This document shows positions 47,601 through 59,158 of a stretch of DNA of 64,000 bases, piece by piece; within the stretch, counting starts at the first letter, position 1; each line of letters begins with the position of its first letter. The notes below the pieces were generated by a model that made no database searches, was not told where the DNA came from, and saw nothing but the letters and a program-made list of their open reading frames with translations. The position numbers and the translations under genes were made by a program. The DNA lies in NCBI GenBank assembly GCA_013396655.1, contig WBMV01005072.1, positions 402,247-466,246 of the forward strand. The letters run 5' to 3'. Source of the stretch: Campylorhamphus procurvoides (Eukaryota > Chordata > Aves > Passeriformes > Dendrocolaptidae).

Positions 47601-50600
47601 AAAATATCATGGTTACTTGGAAACACAGGGAATGAGCCCCTACTTCTCAATTGACTAAGGAGAGCAGAAACCACTATGATGCAATGGGAGAAAATGGTGA
47701 GGTAGTAAGCATGTCTCCGTCTGTCAAATCCCAGCCTCCAGAGCTGTCTGGCTGAATGAGAGATAAATGCCAAACCTCAAATAGGGCATTACAAATTATG
47801 TCTATTTTTCTGTTCAAGTGGAGGGCAAGGACAGGTGCTTTTCTAAAGAAATGTCTGATGGTTTCTCCACGGACAGGTCCACAATAAATTCCTTATTTGA
47901 ACAACACAAGAACACAGGCTGGTGAATTTATCTTCCACTTACCCTAAAAGAAAATATAAAATACAAAGTTTTATTGTTTCTCTATAAACAATAGTGAAAT
48001 TCTGACTCCTTTATCCCACAAATAAACACACACAAGTGTCACTGTAAATCCTTGCTGCTGGGGGATAAAACATCTAAAGGTCATGCCAGGGTAAGGTCAT
48101 TTTCTATTGCTCTTGGCTGATGTTTTGATTACCTTGGGTTTGAGTCTGCATAGTTATTTGGTCTTTTATGTCTTAATTTTCATGAAGTCTGAAGTTAGAT
48201 TGCTTACAGTTCATAAAGTTAGACATGAAAAAGTCTTGCAAGTGTCTATTCTCTTAATATACAGATGCTCCTTTCTGAAGATATCAGAAATACATATACC
48301 TGACTCTATAGCGAGCAAAGTTTTCATTTTATTTATATCTGAGTTGATGCTCAGGTCAAGTTGTTCTTGCTTCCAACTTTCCAAAATAATCCCTTTCATA
48401 GCCAAATTTGGAGATGTTTCCCAAGAGTATTCCCACTGATTGTAACTGAACTATCTAGCAAGTGCTGAAAACTATGGGTAGAGGTGTAGGAGACTGACAT
48501 ATAGACAGAAAGAGGAAAAGGTCTGTCCCGAATTTCCAAACAAGATGATGAGCCCAAAGCCGCTTAATTTCTGAGATCCTGACAGTATACTACATGCAGC
48601 ACAACATAAACAGAAGTGCTGGAGGCAGAAGTAAATAGGTCTTACCCAGAAATAAAAACAGAAGGAAAGATTGTTCTCCATAGATGCAATAACATAAACA
48701 ATTAAAAATATATGTACTACAGGTCTTTCATTGAGTTCAAAAGAGAAATTCCATGGAGAGTTACAGCTGTTCAGGCTTACTGTGTGGGTATACTTACCCT
48801 CAAACTCCTTGCAACTTTCCATGTTCACAAAAAGGGGTATATTGTAATTATGTGGAGTTCCCCTCTGCTTCCTCATTGACTCTGCTTTGCTTCCCTGGTT
48901 TGCCTTAGAGCTTGGCAACATATAATCATGTAATTTCACCAGTAGTTCCTGAGTTGTTGGTGCAGAGCATCCTGTATGACATTCCCTGGCAATATCCCCA
49001 GAATTCAGCTTTATTATTCATTCTGACTTGCCACAAGGCTTGTGTTTCTGAAGCTTCTTGCTTCAGTGTCTACCAGACAAAGAAATAAATTGGAGACAGA
49101 TGAACCGCAAGATACGAATGGTGGGGTTTTGCTAAGCAAAATTCGCCATGATTCCTATGAAAACTGGTACCACAAAAGTTCTGATATTGATATTGGACTA
49201 ATATAATTTAAGATCTTTTTTTCACAGGAAAAGAACCTACAGGGCAACAGGAACTCCCATGTTACATTGAAGATGTTGACATTTAATGAGCTTTACCATA
49301 TGACTTATTATAATAGCACTTAGGGTATTTCTACATTACACTGCATCATGTTATGAAGAGATACCCCAGTGATCTATAAAAAGACCCTACTGAGAAACTA
49401 ATTATTCAAGCCAGAGCTCTGTGTTAATTCTACTCTACCGCTGCTGGTATTGCACTAGCTCTTTCAGAAAGACAAATAAAAGGCAAGCTGAGCTTAAATA
49501 ACTGGCCTGGGGATAGAGAGGGTGGGATTCATCTCACCTGACTTTAGAAATCAACAACGTAGACATTTAAAATCAAGCTAGCTCCTGGGGCTCCATGTGT
49601 AGTCACTGAAGACAAATATGCCCTTTTAGGGTGCCAATCATCTGCCCTATTTCAGACATCTAATTTAGGAGACAATTAATTGCCCCTGGATTCTATTGAC
49701 TAATTCTTTACTGACCATCAACTGAGCCAGAAGCCAGATTCAGACGTCTTCAGTCAACATACTTCCACCTGCAAAGTTTGTGACAAAGTTGGGAGTGACA
49801 TATTTCCCTTACTTCCAAACTTGTACCCTATTCTGTGGATCATACCACCCCTTTGGCGCCTCTCCTAGTAACAGAGAGACTTGCAATTATGCTGTATGAT
49901 ATTTAGAAATTGTTCAATTATCATATAAATTAAAGTTTATTTAATGGACTAGTCAAGTAACTGAACACTTGGCTGGTATAAAAAAGACTATCGTATTAGA
50001 AATAGGAAACATAATTTTAGTATGATTAAAATCCATTCTAGGTTTTCAGTTGCATTCTCATTTGTCAACATCACCATGGATTAATATCTCAAAATTTTAT
50101 TTCAGCTGAAGAAAACAGAGATGCAGTTATAGTGTCAGGGTAGGGCACTGGGGCAGGAACACACAACATCATGCAATATTGTCCAGTCATGAACAGTGAA
50201 AAGGGAAATATGTCTCTGAGTACAGTAGGATATCCATTTCCACTGCATGTGAATAAGTACTAAAAGCTCAGCAATCATGGGGAGTGTTATGTGAATAAGG
50301 ATTACAGGATGAATGCACACATGTCTGTGGTGTCCCAGCTCCAATTTGCTGCAGAAAATGGAAGGTACCATAGAAAAGATAAAGGATGAATATTGTAGAA
50401 AGTATAGCATTTCACTACTAAATACACTAAGGAGAGGCTTGGCTGCAGATTCAGGCAAATACATTGGTTGTCTACAATTGGCTGTCTACAGTGTCTCCAT
50501 GTCAGCTGCATGTCTGCATTCCTAGTAGAGTCAACTGAGACCTTGCCAGTGCACAGACAGAGCACAGCAGAGTGCTAGGCTCATCAGACAGAAGAGTTTC

Positions 50601-50978
50601 TGGGGAGGGTGAACAAGCAGCTCCCCAGGCCCTGATGACACTGGTGGCAGCTTGGATGTCCAGTTCAGGTTTAGAGTCTCACAGTATAAACTTCTGCCTT
50701 TGGCCGTACAAAGCTCAACTTAGTGCAACAGCATGCAAGGCAGTTATACTATCTCTCTATTCTGCCATTTTGTTCTTTCTGGATTAGTTGTTAATATTTT
50801 TATTCCTTGCTTTCTGGATGTGATTTGCTGAAATTCAGAAGGCTGAAGAGAATGGATATATGACTGGAATGTAGATTGTCTATTTAATACTATTGCCCCA
50901 GAGAAATTATAGGCTAGGTGTCTAAAGGTGGTCATCAAAAATTAATGTAGGATTTTGACAGCTTTATCTATAATCTGT
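44641..50978. other. Long unique AT-rich non-coding stretch
   Basis: No gene recognised. The longest ATG-started frame of the window lies here (minus, 48472-48939, 155 codons). It has no domain, is rich in Phe, Leu and Ser, and is compatible with chance. A T/G low-complexity patch lies at 46538-46569. Two possible members of one old dispersed repeat begin at 46128 and 49524. Confidence 0.45.
47194..47209. repeat. Poly-A run
   Basis: A 16-base A run after GCGGGG, in unique sequence. Confidence 0.9.
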
Positions 50979-51074
50979 CTTTTCTTCAGTTCTCCATCTG
51001 TAAAATGATGGTAATAATACACTTAATTGCTAGGGCTGCTGTGAATATAAATTCACGATGTTTGTGAAGAACTG
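50979..51074 (+). mobile_element. MIR-like SINE remnant
   Basis: TTCAGTTCTCCATCTGTAAA, then ATGATGGTAATAATAC and GCTAGGGCTGCTGTGAATAT. These match in order the MIR/CORE-SINE segments 'cagtttcctcatctgtaaaatggggataataata' and 'cctcatagggttgttgtgaggattaa'. Such ancient elements occur at low density in birds. An L2/L3-related tail with the same motif is an alternative. Confidence 0.55.
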
Positions 51075-53180
51075 ACAAATTACAGAAAGAGCACCATAAA
51101 ATACACATGAGAAAGTTAATGCATTCAGCTGAGGCCTGGAGCCATACATTGAATAAAGGAGATAAAAAGAACTATTTAATAATTATTTGTACAGAGAAAT
51201 AAAAATAATCGATGACCAAATAATTAAAGTCTGTGTCAAAACACATATGCACAAAGAGCTATATGAAGGTGACAAATAAAACTTCTAACATTTACAGAGC
51301 AGTGTCAAGAAAATGAAAACTTAAAAAAAGTACAGGTGAAAATTTGTATCTCAGGGAAGAAGGCAAGGGTAGTAAGTAACCTTACTATCATACAGACTTG
51401 TTCAAACTCTCTAAAGAGGCTTAAAGTTGCTTAATACTCCTTTCTCACCACCTCTGTATTTGTACTCAGGCCCATGATTGTAGTTTTCTTTACTCCTTTT
51501 CTCCTCTTTTCAGTTCCTTCCTTCACTTTCTGGCTTTGATTATAAGGACATTTTCTTCAGCAACTATTTGACCTTCAGCTGCTGAACACTTCCTGCTGAC
51601 TACAGGACTGTGCCCATGGAACAGCTTCAGGTACCAGCAGGCCCTTGTTAGGATCCAGATTTATGTAAGAAACCTCGTTCCTCCTCTCTTTTCCTTTTTG
51701 TGTTACTTTCAGGGATACTTTATCCCATGGTAGTCCCTGGTCTGGTTTAACACAAGCCTCTGCACTGACAAAAGTGGAGAGACGTGGGGTCAGAAGGACT
51801 GTCCATGGGGTGAGAAGAAGTATCCTGGAGGGTGGGGACACAAGGAGAAGTGAGAACAAGAGCTACATAAGCCAGCAGGGAGAGAAAAGCACATTTAAAA
51901 AGCCCTGCAACCAGATGACCCTCCAATCAAAGTCCAGATTTAAAAAAGCCCCTGAGAAAGACAGGTGGTTCATGCAGAAAGCAGTTTGCATTTTAATCTT
52001 TTTCTTTCTTTCCCATACATGGCTTGAAAGTGCTATCCTCAGCGATAAAAGCTCCCCTGAGACTCTACCTCGCTTTCCAGCCCTTGAGTGCTGACTTCCC
52101 CTGGTGTGAAGGAAGGTTGAAGTGCCAGCTGTTAGAAGAAATAATTATTACAGCACTTCCTGCCAGCACTTCAGATTCCAAAGAGGAGGAGCAGAAGCTA
52201 CCTGATTCCACCTTTTTTTTTTTAATTTGCTTAACTTTTTTTTTTCTTACTCCCTTACAGCCTTTGCATGTAGTCAGTGAATGAGCTTTTACCCCGAGGA
52301 ATCAACATGTTGCTAAGGGCTATCATTAGAGTGAGCACATTTCTCTAAATCATGCTTACAGTGTCATTTCAAAAGAGGCATAGGCTAACCCTTTCCCATT
52401 AAAGACATGGAAATTCTCTCACAATTAAATCCAGTCCACACCTTCCAAACACTTAGAATGATGTGGGTGACTAGGAAATGTTGAAAAATGTGTCTGCACT
52501 CAAGATTACAGAATACAAAGGCAATAACTAGAATGTGCTTTGCCATTGTTCACCACCTGCTAGTAGCTCACAGTTAATTGCATAGATAGGAACCATCATT
52601 TACTGCTCTGACTATGCACAATTCATTCCTAACATCAGTTCTTTCCTTGCCCTTATGTCAATTGTCTGTCACTGGCGCAGTGGTAGCTACCTTTATATGG
52701 GCATCTATACATGCTGTTATCCTGCTTTCCACTCTGTAGTTGCAGGTCCAGACAGACCAATGTTGATCATCTCTGAAATAACAGCTATGTGCACTGGTTT
52801 CACAATGGGCTGAAACCAACAGAATTAACAAAGCTGCTTCAGTTGTTTTCTATTATCCTTCCAAGACCTGATTAAAGCCTACTTGAATGATGCTGTATTT
52901 TCTCCTGTTGTTGCTTCATTTCATTTTGTAAAATGTTGGCACTCAGAGTAAAAATATAATTAAACTATGGCACAGAAGCTGATAGCTTTGATCCCACCTA
53001 GCTTAGTAAAGAAGACAAAACAGACATATTTAATCCACTGTTTGTTCAGTTACAATGTCCTAGTTTTAAACTATGCACATTCCAGTGACTGAATGAATAT
53101 ATGAGGAATGCCCAAAATTAATGTATCAGTTACAATTATTGCCATACAAAGGCTGTTGTAGCGCACACCAAAAATCTCTA
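51075..53180. other. Unique non-coding stretch
   Basis: No gene recognised. The frames at 51575-51859 (minus), 51774-52094 and 52024-52284 (plus) overlap each other and lack domains. Two T-rich tracts at 52212-52250 end in TTACAG and imitate a splice acceptor. No exon follows that can be supported. Confidence 0.45.
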
Positions 53181-53206
53181 AACAATGAGGTCATGTCACC
53201 ATAAAC

Positions 53207-53309
53207 CATAATGCATGGCTAAATCATAATGCAAAAAGAATTTTGAAATACTGTATTCCCATGTGCACAGCCTGTGGCCTGTGATTCAGTAGAGCTTATT
53301 CATTTGCAT
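53207..53309. promoter_or_regulatory. Cluster of POU/octamer-like motifs
   Basis: CATAATGCA occurs twice in direct orientation (53207-53215, 53225-53233), the second inside ATAATGCAAA. A perfect octamer (ATTTGCAT, reverse of ATGCAAAT) follows at 53302-53309. The flanking 53180-53420 is low in recognisable repeats. POU-domain proteins bind such motifs. That this is an enhancer is inference. Confidence 0.35.
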
Positions 53310-53624
53310 TCATAGAAAAAGAGATTTCCCCTTTCCAGATTTCCCCCGTCACACATCCCGAATCTCTTTTCCCTCTTTCGAGCATCTCCTCCTGCTTCTG
53401 CTGCCCTCTGCCTTTGCTTCCCTGCATATTGCCTAAAGGGCTATTGGAACACATTTATTTGCTTGAGGTTTTATTTGTATAGGCATGCAGCTTATCTGAT
53501 AGGTAAGTTTTACCCATGGAAATATCGTATTCATTTGGTGCACAAATGCACAGAGACACACACAGAGCCAGGTGTGATAATGTCAATATTCAGGATTTTT
53601 TATCCTCAAAATGTCCTACAAATG

Positions 53625-53744
53625 TTAACTATTAATCCTCAGAACACCTCTTTGAGTTACACATGCTTATCCCAATTTCCTGGGCGGGGACAGGGAAACT
53701 GACATTGAATGACTACAAGAGTTTCCATCAGAGTCAGTGTGGAG
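53625..53744 (-). mobile_element. MIR-like SINE remnant
   Basis: Read on the + strand it is the complement of MIR. TTAATCCTCAGAACACCTCT, TTATCCCAATTTCC, GGGACAGGGAAACTGACATT and GAGTCAGTGTGG match, in order, the MIR complement 'taatcctcacaacaaccc', 'attatccccatttta', 'gatgaggaaactgaggca' and the final 'agtcagtggcag' part. Good order and spacing over about 120 bases, with ordinary ancient divergence. Confidence 0.65.
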
Positions 53745-53953
53745 GAAAAAAACCCTCTCTTCAGCTCTAATGGAACTTGGATCAGGTATGAAGTGATCAG
53801 TCTAATGCCACCAGCATGTCACTGTTAGAGCGAAGTTACCTATATCTGCAGATTTCTGGGACTGATTCTGATCTTTTGGTCAGCCCTGAATTAATCAGGT
53901 GGCTGAGATAGATGGTCAGGGTAGATCACTTCCAGATAGATATAGATTAAATT

Positions 53954-54027
53954 ATTCTATTCTATTCTATTCTATTCTATTCTATTCTATTCTATTCTAT
54001 TCTATTCTATTCTATTCTATTCTATTC
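53954..54027. repeat. (TTCTA)n pentanucleotide microsatellite
   Basis: Almost 15 uninterrupted copies of the 5-base unit. Perfect arrays of this length are usually polymorphic. The 68-codon plus frame crossing it (53899-54105) is produced by the array itself, because a pentamer read in triplets cycles without a stop. Confidence 0.98.
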
Positions 54028-54834
54028 CCTCTGGGTTGGTTTGTGCCTGGGTCAAATGTGCAATCCCAGAGCTCCCAGCAGTGTAGCAGCAGCATCAGAG
54101 CCTGAGGGATTTGACTGCTGCCAGGCGTGCTTATGCTTGCACTGCACTGTTTCTGCAGCATTTGTTTCCATCTCTTTCCCTGCAGATCACAGCAGGACAA
54201 AAAAATGATGGCAGGTGAGACAAGGTGGCTTTTCACTTGTGACAGGGCACTGGGCCATATGACCTGTCTCCACGGACAGCTGTGGTGTGACATGCTTTAC
54301 ACTGCAGAGAGAGGTCAAAGTGTCGCAGCCCCGCTGGCCTCCTTACAAACAGCCCCCACCCCCAATGCTCTCTCAGTATGACAGCTGAACAAAATGAAGG
54401 CTATTTCTGATTTACAGCTGCAACCTGCTATGAATTATACTTGGGTGGTTTATTAATATGAAGCCGTTAGCAAGAGTAAATTGTCTGCCTGACACAGATG
54501 GAAAAACTAACTCTACCGATGACTGCAATCCATTCATTGTTTTATGAATCCGATATCCTCCAAAGAGCACCACAAAACCCTACTCAATGGCTCTGAATAC
54601 TACATTTTACATTTAGATTTTCCGGCTTAAAGAAAAGATGTGTAAAATCACAAGCAGGCATAGTATTCCCCACTGACTTGTGCATTTATGGAGTTTATTG
54701 TGGTGTTATTACAGCAAGTGTATGAAATACAATGTGCATGAAACTAGGAATAGGGAAATAAATGCATCTGCATTTTTTAAAGGAACAAAGAGGCTGATAT
54801 TGCTTCACTATGAAGATGATGAGGCAGGATTAAG
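54028..54834. other. Unique, slightly GC-richer non-coding stretch
   Basis: It contains a strong acceptor-like tract ending CTTTCCCTGCAG at 54185, then 29 bases, then a donor-like GTGAGA at 54215. No gene is recognised. Overlapping frames on both strands (54012-54293 minus, 54127-54381 plus) lack motifs. Confidence 0.4.
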
Positions 54835-54999
54835 TTGGTCAGGGAAGCTGTGGCTTCCCCATCCCTGGAAGAGTTCAAGGCCAGGTTGGATGGGACTTTG
54901 AGCAACCTGGTCTAGTGGAAGGTGTCCCTGATCACAGTAAGGAAGTTGGAACTAGATGTTCTTTAAGAATTTTTCCAACCCAAACCATTCTATGATTCT
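54835..54999 (+). mobile_element. CR1 LINE 3' end, short
   Basis: Strong match to the avian CR1 3' UTR. In order it has CAGGGAAGCTGTGGCTTCCC, CATCCCTGGAAGAGTTCAAG, GCCAGGTTGGATGGGACTTT, GAGCAACCTGGTCTAGTGGA, AGGTGTCCCTG and GGAACTAGATG. It ends with CCAACCCAAACCATTC and TATGATTCT at 54999. Only about 165 bases remain, a heavily 5'-truncated insertion of the same general subfamily as the copy at 32.1 kb. Confidence 0.95.
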
Positions 55000-56984
55000 G
55001 ATATTCAGGTTTATATACCACATTTTGGATATGTTGGTATGGAAATATGGTGTTATTTTCTGCCTATGAAACCATGAACCTGAAAAAAAACCCATGTCTC
55101 CTTGAGAGGTCTGGCATAAGATAGGCTTTTTGAGGCTTTTGGTCTGGGTTAATTTTGAAGTCCCAGAGGAGACCCTGTATAATCAGTCACACAGCTCTGG
55201 GAAATCACAGGGATTCGGGCCAAGCCTACGGCATTAGGAATAAAAGCATATGGAAGTGTGTCCAGAAGGATTTTGAATTGCCTGGGGAGCTTATAAGAAT
55301 GGTTGTAAAAGGTGGACCCAAATGGCAGGCCAGCTGGATTGTGTCATTCCTGACCAGCAGTTTTCCCCACGCCCTCAGGCTGTACAAATGTTAGAACCAA
55401 GCTCTCTGGGTCTATCTGATAGACAGTCCTTTGGGTCTGTCTGAAAACAAATGTGACAGCATGGACTGAAGTTTCTGACTTTACACTACTGGACTCTTTC
55501 TACAGTATTTCTCATGCATAAACCTCTGCAATATGCCAATATATTCCTGGATATCAAAAGAACCTTAAGAAATGTGCACCAACAGACTTGGACCATTTCT
55601 TTCTTCTCTCAGAGCGACTTTTACATTTAAAGCCTGCAAAACTTCATAAGGCTGAGCTTTTAAAGCATGTATTTCACAAGATATTCACAATAGGTTGTTC
55701 CTCATGTGATTGAAATGTGCCATAGTTTTAACCAAACATTACTCACAAGAAAGCATGTCTCAGAAAAACTCCAAGCATCACTGTGGAGCTTGTTCTTGGA
55801 ACCTTGCACCTCACACCTTACTACAGCATTGTCACTACAGGGTCTCATGGGGCACAACTGCTGCTGGTCTGAAACTAAACCCTACTTTGCCCTTTCCCAT
55901 CCCCTGACAAGCTTTGGAGTGCAGGAGGGACACGTTAAGACACATGCCCAAACCATAACAGTCCACAGGCACACAGCATCCACATCTTATATAAGAAAGC
56001 CAGTCCAAATCCTCCAAAATCAATCCAAGGATCACTTCTGCACCAAACACCACAGAGTGGTCACTTATTAGGAGATTTACTCCTACAAGTGTCCTTCCTG
56101 AATCCTGGAAGTCCCTTTTTGCCCACAGGTATAATCCTATTTACTTACTCCAGATATAACAGGGTATGACATACTATGTATGAATAAAGATTTATGAATA
56201 ATAGATAATAATTCAAAGCATTATTTTCAATATGAAATATGATTCAAGACCTATTTTCATACCTTTATTCAGTCCAACCGGATACTGAATTCAGAGCATT
56301 ATCTTGCTGAAACACATACTGCAAGCTACAAGTCCTTTAAAAATCTCGCTAATTGCAACACAAATTTTGCTAGAATGGAGACAATAGGGTTTAGCCCATT
56401 CCAGGTGATTCAATCTTATGCAAAAGATGTTTATATTTCCTGAAGCAAAATACTCACCACTTATATTAGTTAATAGGAAAACAATCAGCTCATTTGCCAG
56501 GTTGCACTGTACTCTGAAAAGAAAAATGCATTCCTATTCAGAAATTATTAATATTGTCTTTTTCTGAGCATAAGAGTGGTCTCTCTCTAAAATACTCACA
56601 TGGTTCTTATAGTCCCAGGTTTTGAGACTTTCACAGTCTCTTTCATTGCTTTTTTAAAATGTATTTTTCCTTTCAGTTGTCACTCTTCTTCAAGGTAGTT
56701 TATAAATGAGGTATAAATCTCAGTCACATGACCAAGACATTGCAGCTGAACAATCCAATATGCATTATCTGAGACATGGTGACTGTCCTTGTGCTAACTC
56801 AGCCTATAGCAAATGCAGGTCTATGCTATTTATCTTAAATTTCCTCCACTGTATGTGAAGCCAAGCTGAATTTGCTGTGGACTACAAGTAATTGTAGCAA
56901 AGACAACTGTTATGGTTCATCTGATGCAGAGGAACTTATACAATTTAAGTGGATTGACTGGGCATCTGAGCCTTCCAGAAAGCC
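55000..56984. other. Unique non-coding stretch
   Basis: No gene recognised. A 121-codon plus frame (55706-56071) overlaps other frames on both strands and has no domain. It includes the short palindrome CTTATATAAG near 55986. Confidence 0.4.
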
Positions 56985-57055
56985 TGGAGTACCTGCACAC
57001 AGTCACATAGAACATCTGAGGCAGGGCAGGGAATTCTACCTCATGCTGAAATCAG
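56985..57055 (-). mobile_element. Possible MIR-like SINE remnant
   Basis: TACCTGCACACAGTCACATA and GGCAGGGCAGGGAATTCTAC resemble the MIR complement 'cttgcccaaggtcacacag' and 'ggcagagccgggattcgaac'. Only about 70 bases match, so this could be coincidence. Confidence 0.35.
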
Positions 57056-57253
57056 TGGACAATTTTCCTCTTCTGGCCATGTCATACCATGCAGAAAGTA
57101 GCTGATGGTCCTAAGAACACTCACTCTAAGTAAAATACATTTTTTAAAGGATGGCAAATATGTAATTGACTTTGTCTTGATTGCCTAACACTGTGCTCCA
57201 AACAGTGAGAAGAGTAGCCTTACTTTTGCATGCAATCTCCCTATATAGTACCC

Positions 57254-57271
57254 TTTTTTTTTTTTTTTTTT
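57254..57271. repeat. Poly-T run
   Basis: An 18-base T run, followed by ACTTACAG, which imitates a splice acceptor. The frame after it closes within 24 codons. Confidence 0.9.
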
Positions 57272-57724
57272 ACTTACAGTTGACTGAACTAACATCTCTT
57301 ATCATGGTCTGCAAAGAAAAGCTGCAAAAAATATTAAATTGGAAAAGCTAAATTATTTATACAATTTCATATGCTGGATGTTTTGGTACAGTTGAGCCTT
57401 GCTTCTTCCTAATAGCATAAGACTATTAGGAATTGTAATACTCCTCAGGGGATGTAAGATTTATCAACCCTTGCAGAACGGGATGGAAGCCAAGGGAGGA
57501 GATTAAGGGATACTAGTTAAATTAATCAACCTTCACTCCATATATTGGCCAGGAGAATGCAGTAAGTTGTTATTCATATATTTTACACAGTAGGAGCACA
57601 ATTTGACCACAACCATATGTTGAATTTAATATAATATGTTGGATCTTTCCAAAAACAACTCCATAAAAATGTCAATACTTTTTTTTTTTTAGATGAATGA
57701 CTCTATTCATTTTTAAAGGCATTT

Positions 57725-57741
57725 ACACACACACACACACA
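57725..57741. repeat. (CA)n microsatellite
   Basis: About eight CA units, uninterrupted. A short array. Confidence 0.9.
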
Positions 57742-59158
57742 ATGAAAAAGTTCTTTTCTATACTGGTTTTGAAAACAACCTTCCATTTTAATCCTGGTTC
57801 AGGACCTTATCACGGTTGTTTATGAGTCAAACTCTAAAGTGAGGATTAATGGAGAAGATGGAAGAGTTACAAATACTCCTTTTTTTTTGTTCTCTCTTTT
57901 TAACTGCAAAAGGGTCAAGAAGATATTTTCCCTGTCAAATTGAAAACCTTGGAATGTTATCTTTTGCTTTATGCACAATGCTGAAGTTTAAGTTTCTTGA
58001 AACGAATGCACACTATTATTTCTGCCTCTGTACAAAACAGAAACATCATTACATGAGAAATTTTTGGAACATATTGCAACTATGGAACGGTATTTTCTCA
58101 AAACCCAGAAATTGCTTAGAGAATTATAATATCAAAACTTTCTGGATCATCAAATTAGATCATCTTTAAACCTGAGCAGGTGGAACTAGTAAAGAGCATC
58201 ATTGTATTCTATTTAACATCCCTACCACAGAAGGAGGTAAATGGATCACGTGCTCTTCATTGCAGTCAGTACCAAGGCCAGTCCCTCAGTACATATTTCT
58301 AATCAAGTGGCTCTTCCTGACCTATGGCTTGTACTATGAGGTCTGTAATGTCTGCTGGACCAAAGAGCACCTTTACATGGTGCTGCACTCCCCTTGGGTT
58401 TGGGTTAGTTTGTGCAGCACGACATGAGTGAGTTCCTGTGCTCTCCCCATTCCTGAACACCAGTTTGACAGCCTGCGCTGTGGCCATCACATCCTCAAGG
58501 CCAAGCATGTGGTTGCTCAGTTAGGTGCCATGGCTCAGTTCCCAGCTCTGAGCCAACTATGGGTGGGAACATCAAAAAACTGTATCGTGGCTGAAAGTTG
58601 CATGACAGCAAAGACAACATACCTTGTATATTCTTTGCTCTGCTTGCCAAAAGCCCCAATTCAGAAATTAGTTTATGTCTACAATGAAGAATAAATATAA
58701 ACGTGTCTTCTAAAGCATAAAATACTTAGGGTCGTGAATCATGGCAGGAAAACAGAATTTCAAAAATTCTTCATAGTAATTCTGACATCAGGATAACCAA
58801 CAAAGTAAAAAAAAAATCAAAGACCACTTGACCATTCATATATTTAATTCTTATAGGTAGAAGAAGTGAGGCAAAAATAAACATCATTTCAGAAATATAT
58901 ACTTTTCTGTGCACTCTAGCACTGGTTTACATTATAGGGCTGTAATTTTTCAAGACAGCAAGTAGAAGAAATATGTGAAAGAATGAATATATGGGAAATA
59001 ACTGCTAAGGTATGGGAGGATAAGGAAAAAAGAGAAGGACAGTGAGTTTGTAGTCCTCATAACAGGTGCAGTACATGCAATATGTCACACAAAATACACA
59101 AAATCACACACTAATCCACATCTATAAGCTGAGTGTGGAAGTGGCCCCTCAATAATTA

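Larger units (their letters stand above)
57056..59158. other. Unique non-coding stretch
   Basis: Holds an 18-base T run (57254-57271) and a CA repeat (57725-57741). A GC-richer patch at 58290-58600 has overlapping frames on both strands (minus 58299-58508, plus 58428-58694). None has a recognised domain. Confidence 0.4.

Noticed and set aside
47698..47708. TGAGGTAGTAA, resembling the let-7 microRNA 5' end
   Set aside because: The match stops after 10 bases, the following bases differ from let-7, and no complementary arm forms a precursor hairpin nearby.
52212..52262. Two poly-T tracts followed by TTACAG as a splice acceptor
   Set aside because: Downstream sequence closes in frame quickly and has no paired donor giving a recognisable exon.
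52673..52690. GGCGCAGTGGTAGC, resembling a tRNA A-box
   Set aside because: No B-box (GGTTCRANNCC-like) at the proper distance and no cloverleaf can be folded.
53899..54105. 68-codon plus-strand frame
   Set aside because: Produced by the (TTCTA)n microsatellite, which has no stop codon in this strand and frames.
55986..55995. CTTATATAAG as a TATA box of an LTR promoter
   Set aside because: No LTR ends, polyadenylation signal or matching repeat blocks could be placed around it.
57254..57350. T18 tract with ACTTACAG and a short open peptide after it
   Set aside because: The frame ends after about 23 codons with no donor site before the stop. Probably chance.
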